Shown: positions 33,001 to 43,523, numbered from the stretch's first letter. The stretch is 64,000 nucleotides of DNA from Reticulitermes speratus (GCA_021186555.1 JAJKFL010000006.1:40855478-40919477), one strand, 5' to 3'. Notes: generated by a model from the sequence alone, not told the origin. Program-made: numbers and translations.

Positions 33001-34816
33001 AGCCATCAAATAATGGATGCAGGCATTTACCACATTAATGCATTTAGCTGAAAGAGCTTGAATCATTATTATTAAAACACTTTCTAATTTTGTCTCAAAA
33101 TGTCAAGCAGGGTGACATAATTTTTTATTCAAATGGTTTGTGGTAGGCAACAAGTAACAGGAAGTGATAACACTGTCCAGTCATTATGCTTTGAGGTAGC
33201 ACTCACCCTTATATCTTCCAGTACAGTGGGGGCCTTACTCAGGTCTAACAGTTCTTTAGAATGTTTTCTTCCTTCTTCTAGAAGTTCATTCTTCAGGTGT
33301 TGAACAGCTCTGACTTGCTGCTCATAGTCTCTTCTTAGTTTGTCATTTTCAGCCTAATCAAGAACATAATAATCCATTGAATATGACAGCATGCAAGAAT
33401 CATTCAACAAGAATGTCAGACACACATACAAAAATTGTGTCCTCAAAAATGTCACTGTCTTAAAGTGCTGACAATTTCACAAATTGGAGTGTAAATGAAA
33501 GAATAAAATTAATTTCTGTTGTAAACCCCAGGAAGGTCAAAAACTTGTACAGTTTGTATCATAGAAAATAATGCCGCAAATCTGTGAGGTAAATGCATCC
33601 AACATGTGTCAATATATTATATGCGATACTGTAAGTTTTACGTTGTTAGTTTTATTAAACAGTCACAGAAACTTATTTTCAATTAACTGATATTTGCAAG
33701 ATTTGATTTTCTCACAGCGGTGTTACTGACTTAAGTCACCCTACAGTGACCAAAAACCTGTCATAAACAGAACTTACAAGGCATTACGTAGTTTAATATA
33801 AAGGATGGTTAACAAAGATTTCATTAGGTATAAAATAATGCAAGTCATGCCTTGTCCATCAACAAAATGATGAAGTTGCCTCTTTATTTCAGGATTTCCA
33901 ATTGAAATGTTTATAATTTTGGATTTTCTGTATTGGGTACAAAGAAAAACTACAGCTTGTTCCTATCAGTCTTTTTATACATATTACTCCTGTTTGTTTA
34001 TGCCCTTTGGTTTAACACCGCTTATCAATATACAACACCTATTAATTTGCGCCTTTTCATTGTGGGTTTAAAATACTCTGGCTGTTTTATTTGCATTATT
34101 TCAGTCCATTACTTTTTACAGGGAATACCATTTTCTGTTTTTCCCCTTTTTCAATTATGCCCAGTTTTCAGATAAACAACTAGGGCTTAAAAAGGGGGCT
34201 GGTGTACATAAAAACAAGATATTTCTTTTAGATGAAGAGGTGTGGCTGTAACTATAACAGAAATTTATCTGAGCCATTTGCAAGATTTGATTTTATACAG
34301 CAGCATTACTGACGATTCAAGTCTTCTGGGTTGTTAAGACTTGTTGATTGTTAAGTAGTTACCGATATCTGCAGACTGTAGTACCTTCATCTTGAGGGTT
34401 AAGCACATGAAGAATGGGTGCTTGCTTGACACAGGCGATGAAAGCACTACAATACCTCGAAGCATCAGTTAATGTTTACAAATTGATGTGATGTAATGGC
34501 CCAGAAGATTTTACAATTCATTCACTTTGCTGATAGTGCTTAAATTATTACTTTTATTTATTTATTTAAAATTTCTCACAAATATCATGAAGCTTGAAGT
34601 AACTTTCATTCAACTGGTCCTGTGATGGGCTACAAGTGATACTAACCAATAATACTGTACACCCGGTTGCACTGAGACAGCACTTACCTTCACTTGTTCC
34701 AGTTCCTCCTTGGCACCCATCCATTTTTGCAAAATCCATCGCTCTTCTTCGTAAATCTGTCTTCTTTCTTCTTCCAATTGCTTCTTTAACGCCTGGGATG
34801 CTTTGTCCTTTTTAAC
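20958..34816 (-). CDS. Coiled-coil AGC-family Ser/Thr protein kinase gene, array copy 1 (5' end not found)
   Basis: Exons in transcription order: 34688-34816, 33207-33353, 32529-32687 (coiled coil), 30747-30804 (linker), 26854-27164 (N-lobe), 25891-26045, 25350-25488, 24988-25175, 22143-22277, 20958-21050 (stop). Key motifs are [12 protein letters not shown] (catalytic Lys), GIVHR|DLKPGN across an intron, [25 protein letters not shown] and a final FDDFSWY. This is a complete kinase core plus an AGC C-tail, RSK/S6K/PKC-like. The activation-loop Thr that PDK1 normally phosphorylates is Gly (RGLCGT). One base is missing at the end of exon 24988-25175 compared with copy 2, which puts the splice to 22277 out of frame. 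That is either a real lesion or a sequencing indel. No initiator exon is seen. Poly(A) candidate AATAAA is on the minus strand at about 20653-20658. Confidence 0.75.
22143..22277 (-). CDS. Kinase gene copy 1, C-lobe end and C-tail exon
   Basis: 135 nt, phase 0-0; acceptor TTTTTAG, donor GTAAGT. Encodes [16 protein letters not shown] (the Arg that closes the APE salt bridge), [16 protein letters not shown] and [10 protein letters not shown]. Intact in copy 2 (46451-46585). Confidence 0.85.
22880..23560 (+). pseudogene. Degraded DDE (IS630/Tc1-mariner-like) transposase in a kinase intron
   Basis: Plus-strand fragments in changing frames give [12 protein letters not shown], then [14 protein letters not shown], then [31 protein letters not shown] and [16 protein letters not shown]. 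This order matches the DDE_3-type transposases of arthropods, where the last segment is normally VxDNAxYHN; here the Asp is lost. Several stops and an AT microsatellite (about 23190-23214) interrupt it. The copy 2 equivalent is at about 47190-47870. Confidence 0.6.
23561..24987. other. Intron sequence, no further feature recognised
   Basis: AT-rich. The open frame at 24621-24806 lacks splice signals and motifs. It may be the rest of the decayed transposon. Nearly identical in copy 2. Confidence 0.4.
24988..25175 (-). CDS. Kinase gene copy 1, F-helix region exon
   Basis: 188 nt; acceptor TCTGCAG, donor GTGAGTATG. Encodes [27 protein letters not shown] and [15 protein letters not shown]. The end reads GAGGG|GT where copy 2 has GATGGG|GT. 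The missing T leaves two surplus bases and would give a stop after joining to 22277. The rest of the exon is intact. Confidence 0.8.
25350..25488 (-). CDS. Kinase gene copy 1, catalytic and activation-loop exon
   Basis: 139 nt; acceptor TTTGCAG, donor GTAATTACG. Encodes [23 protein letters not shown] and [13 protein letters not shown] in order. The catalytic Asp, Asn and DFG Asp and the APE Glu are all present. The residue aligned to the AGC activation-loop Thr (T-F-C-G-T in PKC/RSK) is Gly. Copy 2 (49654-49791) lacks one C and shifts frame just before this site. Confidence 0.85.
25891..26045 (-). CDS. Kinase gene copy 1, hinge to HRD exon
   Basis: 155 nt; acceptor TTTACAG, donor GTAGGC. Encodes [15 protein letters not shown] (hinge and GGDL alphaD motif), [14 protein letters not shown] (alphaE) and GIVH plus the first two bases of the HRD Arg. 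Copy 2 (50194-50347) lacks one base after about 50286 and shifts frame. Confidence 0.85.
26854..27164 (-). CDS. Kinase gene copy 1, N-lobe exon
   Basis: Encodes an acidic lead ([10 protein letters not shown]), then [17 protein letters not shown] (Gly-rich loop), [11 protein letters not shown] (catalytic Lys), VMRERDIL (alphaC Glu) and [14 protein letters not shown]. Donor GTAATT. The start is chosen by phase with the 30747 exon. Copy 2 (51156 to about 51465) has four single-base indels in this exon, including one in the Gly-loop region. Confidence 0.8.
27865..28235 (-). mobile_element. SINE with tRNA-like head, preceded by a hammerhead-like end
   Basis: In copy 2 (52165-52540) the minus strand reads an A box (GTGGCACAGTTGGTTGAGGC) and B box (AGGTTCGATTGC). 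In copy 1 the B-box region is altered (AGCAATAACGGACCTCTGG on the plus strand), with a net loss of several bases. The left end near 27872-27905 has CTGATGGTGG..CCACCAAAACATGTC, the same structural motif as other repeat ends in the window. Confidence 0.6.
28590..30065 (-). pseudogene. 5'-truncated non-LTR retrotransposon (RT and C-terminal part) in a kinase intron
   Basis: The minus strand, across broken frames, gives the RT N-part ([16 protein letters not shown]), [26 protein letters not shown] (motif A), [10 protein letters not shown] (motif C, about 29390), [12 protein letters not shown], then the C-terminal [21 protein letters not shown] and RRMRWAG. This is the family very common in arthropod genomes. 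The 3' end is near 28595; the endonuclease part is absent. The copy 2 equivalent is at 52902-54372, where the catalytic motif reads YVDD. It has the same strand as the host gene. Confidence 0.85.
30747..30804 (-). CDS. Kinase gene copy 1, linker exon
   Basis: 58 nt; acceptor TTATTACAG, donor GTAAGAAC. Starts in phase 0 and encodes a Pro/Ala/Gln-rich linker ([15 protein letters not shown]), ending with one base of the next codon. To stay in frame, the next exon must start at the second acceptor, CCATCAG|AT (27164), not the first (TTACAG|GCC), giving Asp-Val-Ser. Identical at 55056-55113 in copy 2. Confidence 0.6.
31000..32289. other. Intron; open frames without support
   Basis: A minus-strand frame of 128 codons (31665-31279) and a plus-strand one of 87 (31955-32218) are open and the same in copy 2. 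The copies are nearly identical throughout, so this is no evidence of selection. No motif or splice context was recognised. Confidence 0.35.
32529..32687 (-). CDS. Kinase gene copy 1, coiled-coil exon c
   Basis: 159 nt, 53 codons, phase 0-0; acceptor CATTAG, donor GTGAGTGC. Begins [18 protein letters not shown] and ends [10 protein letters not shown]. The copy 2 equivalent (56837-56995) is intact and has the same length. Confidence 0.7.
33207..33353 (-). CDS. Kinase gene copy 1, coiled-coil exon b (copy-1-specific duplicate)
   Basis: 147 nt, 49 codons (exactly seven heptads), phase 0-0; acceptor GATTAG, donor GTGAGT. Begins [18 protein letters not shown], clearly a paralogue of exon 32529-32687. 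It has no separate equivalent in copy 2, which has only one exon of this type. Confidence 0.65.
33700..34680. other. Intron between coiled-coil exons a and b
   Basis: AT-rich. The hydrophobic open frame at 33933-34175 is a by-product of T-rich sequence. Direct-repeat remnants of the exon duplication end at about 33700. Confidence 0.4.
34688..34816 (-). CDS. Kinase gene copy 1, coiled-coil exon a
   Basis: 129 nt, 43 codons, phase 0 at both ends; acceptor GCATTAG, donor GTAAGTG. Highly charged helix ([15 protein letters not shown]). It is the most 5' exon I can support; an upstream start exon must lie beyond it. Confidence 0.65.
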
Positions 34817-35479
34817 CTAATGCAGAAAATAACAATCCATTTAATATTGACTGCATGCAAAAGTCATTCAACAAAAGTATCAGACAGTTATCCTGTATCG
34901 ACTTTGACAAGGACAGGATCTTACAATTTTATGTGATGGCCAGTTTCCCAGATAATCACACTCGTCTTAAGAACAAGCCGCATGAATTTGGAACACACAA
35001 ATTATAGCACTATATTTTCATAACCCTACTATGCAGCAGGTTTCATTAACCAAGGCCCCCAACCGTTCTTTGCCAAAAGGCCACAGCAATTACAGTGGGC
35101 TGGTTCGCAGGCCTCACGTGTAAAAATCACAAAATGTGTTGTATCTAACCGCCTAAATTATGTAATTTTTACAGTATTAACATGCGTTACAAATGTGGCC
35201 TCTGGCCGTGTAACACAACCTGGCGGGCCGTGGGTTGCACAGGCAAGCTTACACAGCTCCTCTGCACTTCTACGTCAATGACGGTGAGGAATTTGTTACG
35301 TTTCTGTGCAGAGATGAGGTTACCACAGCGCTGATGTGCATTCCTGTCTAATGTGATGTTACGCTGTATACCGATTTAAGATATCCCAACGTTTCGGAAG
35401 GACGTAGCGCCTGCATTTTAAGGGGCTGCGAATTTCTAGAGTAATCAAGTAATGGTTATTCTTCTAGGATCTATAAGCC

Positions 35480-35950
35480 ACTGAAGAAGGCGTGGCGTCC
35501 CTTCAAAACGCTAGGATCCGAAACGTCGGCATATGTTCAGTTGCTACACAGCGTAACCGCCTGACACATGGCACCACGCGAACCTAATACTACAATGAAG
35601 GCTGCACACAAATCGAAACTTTATGTAACAATCATTTCGCTAGCTGAAAATATCAGACTCTCCCCCTATCGTCTCGTTACTGGAGATTTAGACGCCACTG
35701 ATGTGTGCAGATCTTACCATTAAGACCTAATATTCTGTTCGCAACACGACCGCTTGAAGCTCGATTCGTAGATGACATTACTTACACGGCTAGCAGGGTT
35801 AATAGAACGAACTGCAAGACGCGATATACTGCAAGACAACAGCATGCGAAAGTGTTATACAGTAATACCCTTATATACATTCACGTAATATACATTCACA
35901 CCACAAGATTACCGCCTGACTACAGGGTCTTTCAGAATTAACCAATGTCG
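35480..35950 (+). mobile_element. Candidate repeat remnant with hammerhead-like end
   Basis: Begins with CACTGAAGAAGGCGTGG and CCGAAACGTCGGC (35481-35533). An open plus-strand stretch follows (about 35570-35940); in copy 2 it is one 121-codon frame (59185-59550). The order of a CTGAAGA..GAAAC motif followed by a coding stretch is typical of repeat-element ends in arthropods. No domain was recognised. Confidence 0.3.
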
Positions 35951-37140
35951 CAACGGTTTTCACCGTTTTTGCGGTTGACCGTGATACACGTGTAAACAAC
36001 GCCTGTCATTTTCTCGGAACTCACTTTGTCATACAAAAGTTCAGGTTGCCACACAGGCAAATATTAACCTGAATTACATTCAAATTTTCAAATCTTACCG
36101 CACATTAATCACACATTTCAGTTATAACTAGACAGGCAATGTGCGTATAACGTAATATTGTGGCGCGATCGCGTAACCACCGTTGCCGTGGAAAAGCAGC
36201 AAGCATCACATGTTATCAGTGTCTGTATTCTTCCATTCGTTATCCGGCATGCAAATCGCATCTTTTCTGCGCCGTACTAAATTGTCATCTGTGGTGATAC
36301 ACGTGTAAACAACGCCTATGCAGATATCATGCGGTCAATAACATATCCACAGTTTTCATATTCAATAATTCTATATTTTGTACTTACGTTTCGATTATTC
36401 CAAAACTTCAGTTTCTTGAATAATCTCATTGCGATGTTTATGATGTTCAGTTTTTATATCTCACAAAATTTTCCGCACAAGTCACCAGTTATCACACAAC
36501 GCATCCGACTGCCACCCTTGTTCGCAGCCGAATGAACAGCGTCAGCTGTGCGAGTCTAGATAATCTGTGGTGCGAGTTTATAGCTGTGCTGTCCTTGTGT
36601 GCTTTCTCGAAAAATGCAAATACGCAGTTTAGGCGTGTTCTGAAAGGACGCGAAGGGCATTTCAGTTCGACCTCACAGAGATCACCGTGTGCTTCAGTTT
36701 GGAAGACCAATGTACGACTGTTTATTTTAAGTGTAATGCGAATCACATTAACAATTCTTGGAAGAAAAGTAGAGTTTTCTTTGTTAAATCTGACGGCACG
36801 TGCAGAAATCACTATACCTGTCAACCACCGCAGTATCCAGGCAACGCAAACAGAACTGTAAACAATTCAACACTGTAACTAGTTATTCTATATTTTGTAC
36901 TTACGTTTCGATTATTCCAAAATTTCAGTTTCTTGAATATTGCCATTGCGATGTTTATGGTGTTTGATCTTTATATTCCACAAAAGTCACCTGTTATCAC
37001 ACAACGCATCCGACTCGCATCCGTTGTTCGCAGCCGAATGAACAGCGGTCAGCTGCGCGAGTTTATGATAGCGGTGTCACTGCCATCTGGATGGTGTATC
37101 ACGTCACATCTACAAGGCAGTGACAAAATGGCCGACGAGT
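35950..37140. promoter_or_regulatory. CpG-richer 5' flank of the unit with direct repeats; candidate promoter region
   Basis: CG dinucleotides are clearly denser than in the introns. Two direct repeats occur. GTGATACACGTGTAAACAACGCCT is found near 35980 and 36294. A ~190-bp block starting TCTATATTTTGTACTTACG is found at about 36371 and again at about 36888 (in copy 2 at about 59980 and 60500). It lies upstream of the first kinase exon I can see on the minus strand. On the plus strand an ATG in good context (AAAATGGCCGACGAG) sits at 37128, just before the unit junction. The promoter role is inferred only. Confidence 0.3.
36632..36878 (+). CDS. Orphan open frame with spaced cysteines (hypothetical)
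   Basis: 82 codons after an in-frame stop, ending in TAA. It includes ITVCFSLEDQCTTVYFKC, then SDGTCRNHYTCQPPQYPG. Five Cys and several N-x-S/T sites give it the look of an extracellular exon. Two other frames over the same bases are also open, so this may be composition only. Present at 60242-60488 in copy 2 unchanged. No family recognised. Confidence 0.2.
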
Positions 37141-40100
37141 CAAACGTCCTTGCTTTGTATACCTTACTTTTGAAAAGTAGGCATTAAATGCTTAATCAAT
37201 TTCCTTATGGCTTTTCCCTGATCTGGCTGGGTACAAACATGTAGTGAAGTGTAAACTAATAAATGTACAAATTGTGCTATACGTTTTTCTATAGCCTTCC
37301 TTCTGTTCTCCATCTCATGTGTTTGTTGCTACATTATACAAAGGTACATAATTTACTTTCTTTATATAATTAAACAGTTTGATGCTTTGAAACATGAGGC
37401 GCATATGAAAAATATAAAATTCCAGTTTCAGCTCACAGGAAACACAGGGCATCACCACAGAAAGACCAATTGTTTCATGCTGTTTGGCCAAATAATCGCA
37501 GCTTACTGAGGCAATCATACATACATACAAATACAGAATGTGGGAAAATTTAAACTTTTGGATGTTACTCCACTGGAAGTCGTGGAGCAAATTTCATTTT
37601 CGTTCATACCGGTCAAATATGAGCCCTATTTGACGTGAAGCTGACATAAAAAATTATTGTTTCTGTGAGAAATGTTTCATCGTAGAGATGAAATTTTAAC
37701 ATAAAATGTACACCTCACGTAGGGAAATAATATGACAATGGTAACGGGCATGTCATGTGAAGAACTGTATACTTTTCTGTGCGAAACTGAAGCTTAACTC
37801 GGTAGATATTTAAAATCGAAACTTGTCTGGAACAAAAGTTGTATAAAAAATTAAACATATTTTATGTCTGACAGAGTTTTTAGATGGTTAAATAAAAGGG
37901 ACTGGACTCGCCAGACTTGCTATGCTATGTGTACTTTTCCGTTGACTGTTGATGTTATTTTCTAATCTGCAGCTAATATGGGGACATCTCCCCTTTTCTG
38001 TGGTCTGCTGGTTCCATAGAAGCCACTACAAATGAAACTGATTCAGGCAGGAAATTGCCCCCTCATAAAAAATGGCGTAAATATGTGTCAATGCAGATGG
38101 GGTCGGTGTGTAAATACAGTTATTTTATACATACACATTAAGTTAGGGTTACCATTATAGATCACAAGAAAAGAGGATATTTCTCACCCACTGACCATAC
38201 AAAAGAGGCCACATCAGTGACAAAGAAGGTTAAAAAGGAGGACATATCAGCAGTCAACATTTTGTTAAATAAAATTAGCATTATCATTTCAAAGAACAAT
38301 TAAAAACAAAAGTTATTCAGATTTGTATAAAACATACATAGAATTCCCGCTGTAATTCCAGATGATAAAGTCTCATTTGTGTAACTGTTGTATTTCAACT
38401 AATTTATTGTGGTTCTGAAAATTTGTGATGATGATCTAGTACCATTAAGAGAGAATTTTTTTGGTCCCAGTCCATTGTCTAAAATGTTCCGTGACTTGCT
38501 GTGGCCTTCTTTTACAGAGAAGAAAAAGGTTTCCTACTCTAAGGGTAGCATTATATAAAGCTATTTCTAACAAGGCACTGAAGATCAAAGTGGCTTCTGT
38601 ACTCCACAGGCTGTAAATATCTGTGTAAGAGAGCAACAAGAAACTCACCATATCATGAATTAAATGAAAGAGTGAAAGAAAGAGAGAATGAATGAAATAT
38701 TTACTAGGTAACCACGGTTAACTGCTTAATGCTATTTTCAGTTGAAATTTGCAGGCCCTGCATGTACACATAAGTCACTTTTCATCTAGGTAGGCGCCTG
38801 TTGTTTAGGAATAGTTTTAACCAATGGGTCCCAGAAGTATGTAACGTTTTGTCCAACAGCCAGTATGCTAATGTCTAAAGTGTTTGCTGAGTACAACAAG
38901 AAGGCACATGTGGTAATGGAGGTATAGCTCCACTCATTCTTAACCTCAGCACTAGATGGAGGTGATTAATTGGCTTCAAGCCACAGCCATTTTACTCCTG
39001 GAAAAAGAGACACTGGAACCCAATGTCTATGAGGCTGGGTGGGTCCCAGAACAAATGTAATACATAATCACATTTTCTTTTATCCACAGGGGTCAAGGTA
39101 AGAAGATGACTTCCCACAACACAACGTACAAAATGTTTAAAGCCTAATGGTTAGCTTATATATCACAAGGTTTAACACTACAAAATCTGCACTGTGCCCA
39201 TATTGTGTATCTGTGTATTTCAAACATTTCTCACAATAAACAGCAATCATTTCCTTGTACATCATTCACTGATTGGTCTTTCTAATGGAAGCACACTGTG
39301 TTCTTCAGAAAATGTAGGTTCATCACAGTGTTCACCCTTACCACCAGCCCCTGCTCTTAACTGCTTCAACTGCATTCACATCTTCGCACTTGTTTTTCTA
39401 AGATTCATTTTTTATTACACTCCCATGTAAGCATGGGTCTCCGAGCGCTTGTTCACCTGACTTAAATTCAATTTCTACATGCATTTCACGAATACTACAG
39501 TATACCAAACCCAGATATTAACAAGAGTTCATAATGATGCTTATTTCTGCTAGTATGACTACCTACATAGGAGAGAAAGTAAATGAAATAAATTTAATGG
39601 AAAAACCAAATAAGACACCATGTTTTTCCTCTGTGGTATTCTCAAGGATTCTGAAATAAGTTTCAGCATGTTCATGTGAGTTAGGGCTCATTTACATCTC
39701 AGAAGTAGGTTAGCTAACTGAGAATATGAAGTCACAAGCTTAGCACTAGTTCCAACACACGCATACCAGCAAAATATTTCTTTATATATGTCTCATGTAA
39801 ATGTCAGTGTAAAAAAAAAAAACAATTTTCCCTTCTCTTACACTGACATCACAAAATGTAGATATGCTGAACCACATTTTCCTTAACAGTGAGATTAAGC
39901 ACAGCTTCTTTTCATACCAGTCAGATGAGTCAACATCTCTGTACCACCCTAAATTTCAAATGCTTGTAAAGGCAAATGTTGCAGATTCTCTTCACTGCTG
40001 CTGTTGTTCCCTTCTTGAGATTCATTTAATAAAATAAATACACATTATGTCTCTGTTACTTTTATCACATATATCCTTTGAATTACACATGATCACTTTG

Positions 40101-41727
40101 TAAGTGTTGACTTAAAAACAATTCTTTGTACATAATTTATATACATCTATCTTCAAAGAAAACTTAAATTCCTAGCTCCTTAACCACCACTTAGTGCCAT
40201 CAGACTTAAGATTAAATTCCAGATTTTAAGTTCTCGCTGGGTTACTATGAAGATTACTGTGTTCTGGGATGCTAGTCTAAAGCTACAGCTAAGGTAAGAC
40301 ATGACAGAGTGGAGGTACAGTTCCACCCCTTCTTATCCTCAGCACTACATAAGGCGAGGGTCAACTTAATGCCGTTGGTGCTTTACCCCCAGTGAAAGAG
40401 GCCCTGGGACCCATTGCACAGGAAACAGCATGGGGTCCACAGCTGCTCTGGAAATCTCTTGCCCCTGCTAGGAATCAAACCATTATTCCTCAGACATTCA
40501 GCCCATGGCTTAGCCACTGTCATTACTCTCTTGCCTGATGGTACAACGCTCAGTTAATGGAGTCGCATGTACTAGTAATATGTGCGATATTGCCACCAAT
40601 TTTGATCATCAACATAAACATATTTAAGGTTTAGGTCCCAGAACCTGTTCCTTTTAAGCTCGGGGTGTTCTTAGTCTTTCCATCTTTGTCTAGGTCATCC
40701 TATGTCCCACCGTCCCTTGGGCCGGTATTGGAGAGCCAATCTTGGTAGTCGATACGTACCCATTTGTTTCAGGTGATCTAACCAGTTTCTCTGGTGTGCT
40801 TTCAAATCTACTATGTTGTCTATTTTCAGTCTGTTTTGGATATTAGAGTTCCTTTGGCAGTCCAGCACTGTAGGTCCTAATAACTCCTATAACTCCACGG
40901 AACAGAGTCCTTCTTGAGAAGCTAACAGGTCCTCTGCTAGTCAAGAAATTCCCCGCACTTTATGGAACCCAAAAGTTCATTACAAAAAAAACTAATCATC
41001 TTCATCACATGGTTGCAATAAGCCTTAAGGCTGCGGTGCGTCCGTAGCTTCTGCTGCAGGGCCCTACCACCCACCCCCCCTCAAAGCACTACATGAAGTC
41101 ACATGTGGTAAAGAAGGCATAGCTCCACTCATTCTTAACCTCAGCACTAGATGGAGGTGATTGGTCGACTTCGAGCCACGGCCATTTTACCCCTGGAAAA
41201 AGAAACACTGGAAGCCAATGTCTAGGAGTCTGGGTTTCACAGTATGGCCGGTAGCAGTCGCGAGTGTGCAGGGGTACACAAATTACAGTGCCTTCCGTCC
41301 TTACAGCAGCGAATGCTACAATTTCACTCGGCTGAGCACTCGTTACATTTCTTTTTAGTTTCAAAATTAAGAGGTCTCTACAGCAGAATCTCTGTACCTT
41401 AGACTAAGCCTATAAGTCAGTAGTTTGTGTTCATGTAGCATTGTTACTCGCGTTATAGCAGAGTTGCAACAAGGGAACTGTACCAAGAAATACACGAAGA
41501 GGTTCACTCACAACTATACGTTTCATAAACTTATTATTGGTCCTACAGTAATTGATTTTGTCTCTGGTGAAGTAGCAGTTATAAATAATAATTAATTTCT
41601 AAAGTGTCTCATTTAAAGCAATTCAGAAGCATTATTGTGTGCCGGAAAAGGCGTCTTAGGAATGCTTTCAAGCGTTTTGTTCTGTTTTTCTCTGCAATAA
41701 CTTTTACAATAACAATAATCATATAAC

Positions 41728-42003
41728 AGGTAAAGTTCTTCCTAGAACAGGCCATGAAGGCCCAGAGGGGGAGTAGAGGTATAGCTCTACTTTTTCTTTA
41801 ACGTTGGCGTAAGATGGGGGTAGGTGTTGACAAGCCCCGGCCGCTTTCACCCCCGGGGAATGACCCGGTACCCATTGTACAGGAGGCTGGTGGGCCCCAG
41901 GGCCGGTCTGGAAGTGTGCTGAAAATATCGCCCCCACCGGGATTCATCCCCGGACCGTCCAGCTCGTAGCGAGTCGCTATACCAACTACGCTATCCCGGC
42001 TCC
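41728..42003 (-). mobile_element. tRNA-derived SINE, copy 2 equivalent of 17418-17698
   Basis: Same site and same orientation. It shows single-base losses in the B box (GGGATTCATCCCC on the plus strand) and in GC runs. Confidence 0.85.
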
Positions 42004-43523
42004 TACAATAATCATATGCGACTAATATTTAAGTTAATATAAAATATATATTATGTTAATCTTGTGTAGTATGGAGCAGTAACAGCCTCAGGTGCTTCGT
42101 TTTCCTCCATATCGCATTCCTCGAAGATCTTATTATTATATATCAATATAAAATATAATAATTAAAATGCATTATAATTGATTATGTTGAAAGACTCCTA
42201 GACCTTATTTGCTTTTCAAAATCCCCACGGGCAAGCGAAAGAATTTCTCCGAAAATTATTTGAAATTTGGACACGCGGCCGGGGCGCTCACGTGTCTCGG
42301 GCCTACACTGCTGCTGGACGTTCAACAGGAAAGCCTTAAAAGTAAATTCACCTGTTAGAGCTCTGTGCATTACTTCAGATAGTGTTAAAATGGAGCAAAA
42401 ACTGAAGACGGCGTACATATTGCTGCTTTTGTGTATAGGCCTATCCTTGTGTTCTTTATGACTTATCTAGCGAGGCTGTCAGCATTAAAATACATAGCAT
42501 CGGACGGTAGGGTGATTACTGAAGAAAGACGTGGATCTTAATTTCGGATAATGTCAGTATCCTGACATTTGCTCAAGAAAGTAAAGAAAATCGATAACTT
42601 CAGTAAGAGTAGGTGACCTCTGGGCTGAGATTTGAACCCGGGACCTCATATAAACTAAATGGACGTCAGGATAAAGTAGTCAGTATACTGACTAGGCTAT
42701 GACATGAGAGAAGCTGGGTTCGAATTCTGGCAAGAGCAACAGACTTTCCTCTCCTCCAAAACATCTAGACTGGCTCCGAGGCCCACCCAACCTCCTATAC
42801 AGGGGGTACCGGGGTCTCTGTCCTGGGGATAAAGCGGCTGGAGGTTGACGCTGCCAATTTTCGTTACGCAAATCAGATTTTAAAATCCTAGCAGCAAAAG
42901 GATTTTAAAATTTTTTACCATGTGTACAAAATAGTATAGCATAATAAGCTAAGAATTTAATCTGAAATTCTAAGGAACAATGTAACATATTATTATAGTG
43001 TTAAGATGTTGCAAATGTCTACAAATATTCACATCCTTGAACACGCTAACTTAATTTACAAAACTAACTCCGTGTGTGCTATTCGGATATCAGACATTTC
43101 AAGTGTTGTCGTGTCCTGCTTTGGCCAGTGAAGGATGCCACTTCATATGACAACTTTAAAGGGAATTAAATCGCACTTTCTTGTGTCAGGTACATTGCAC
43201 ACCTATACCAGCTGATGATGCAATTGTACTGAAATTAATAGTTCATTTGGTGACCAATTACTACAAAGTTCTAACACAAATTCTTACATAAGTATGTGGG
43301 TATTAACATGTTTTAGCAAAAACAATCCAGCAAAAATATGTAATACGAGAGGAAACTTTAAAATTAATTCAAAATCCAATAATATACATTCGAAACGTCA
43401 GCTTACAATTATCCGCCCTTCCTACAAGCACTTGTAATATTTCTCTGATATACAGCAGTAAAGAAGCAGGCATCATTCACTGTTACACCCCCTCGCCACG
43501 GTGAGGCACAGGACCTGGAGGGG

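Larger units (their letters stand above)
32290..33700. repeat. Tandem exon duplication of ~0.67 kb inside copy 1
   Basis: The blocks starting at about 32305 and about 32980 (ATTTCTGAGCCATCAAATAATGG) and the flanks after each exon (CATGCAAGAATCATTCAAC at about 32723 and 33390) show that a whole exon plus both flanks was copied. Copy 2 has the block once (56620-57300). This explains most of the length difference between units. Confidence 0.9.
12744..37160. repeat. Tandem segmental duplication, copy 1 (~24.4 kb)
   Basis: The sequence starting CCTTACTTTTGAAAAGTAG at about 12744 recurs at about 37161 and about 60771, and everything after it follows in the same order. Corresponding points include the tetranucleotide satellite (19437 and 43753), the hairpin (19219 and 43524), all kinase exons and the LINE (28595 and 52902). 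The offset between copies 1 and 2 stays within 24300-24310 bases from about 14.9 to 32.2 kb. It then drops because copy 1 carries an extra exon duplication. Copy 1 also has a private SINE at 13327-13462. Confidence 0.95.

Noticed and set aside
33933..34175. Hydrophobic 80-residue frame suggesting a membrane protein
   Set aside because: T-rich intron DNA readily gives such frames; the copy 2 version has indels and a different start, and there is no signal of coding use.
36492..36861. Overlapping ~110-codon frames on both strands
   Set aside because: Frames on both strands over the same bases are open, which points to base composition; only the Cys-bearing frame is listed, at low confidence.
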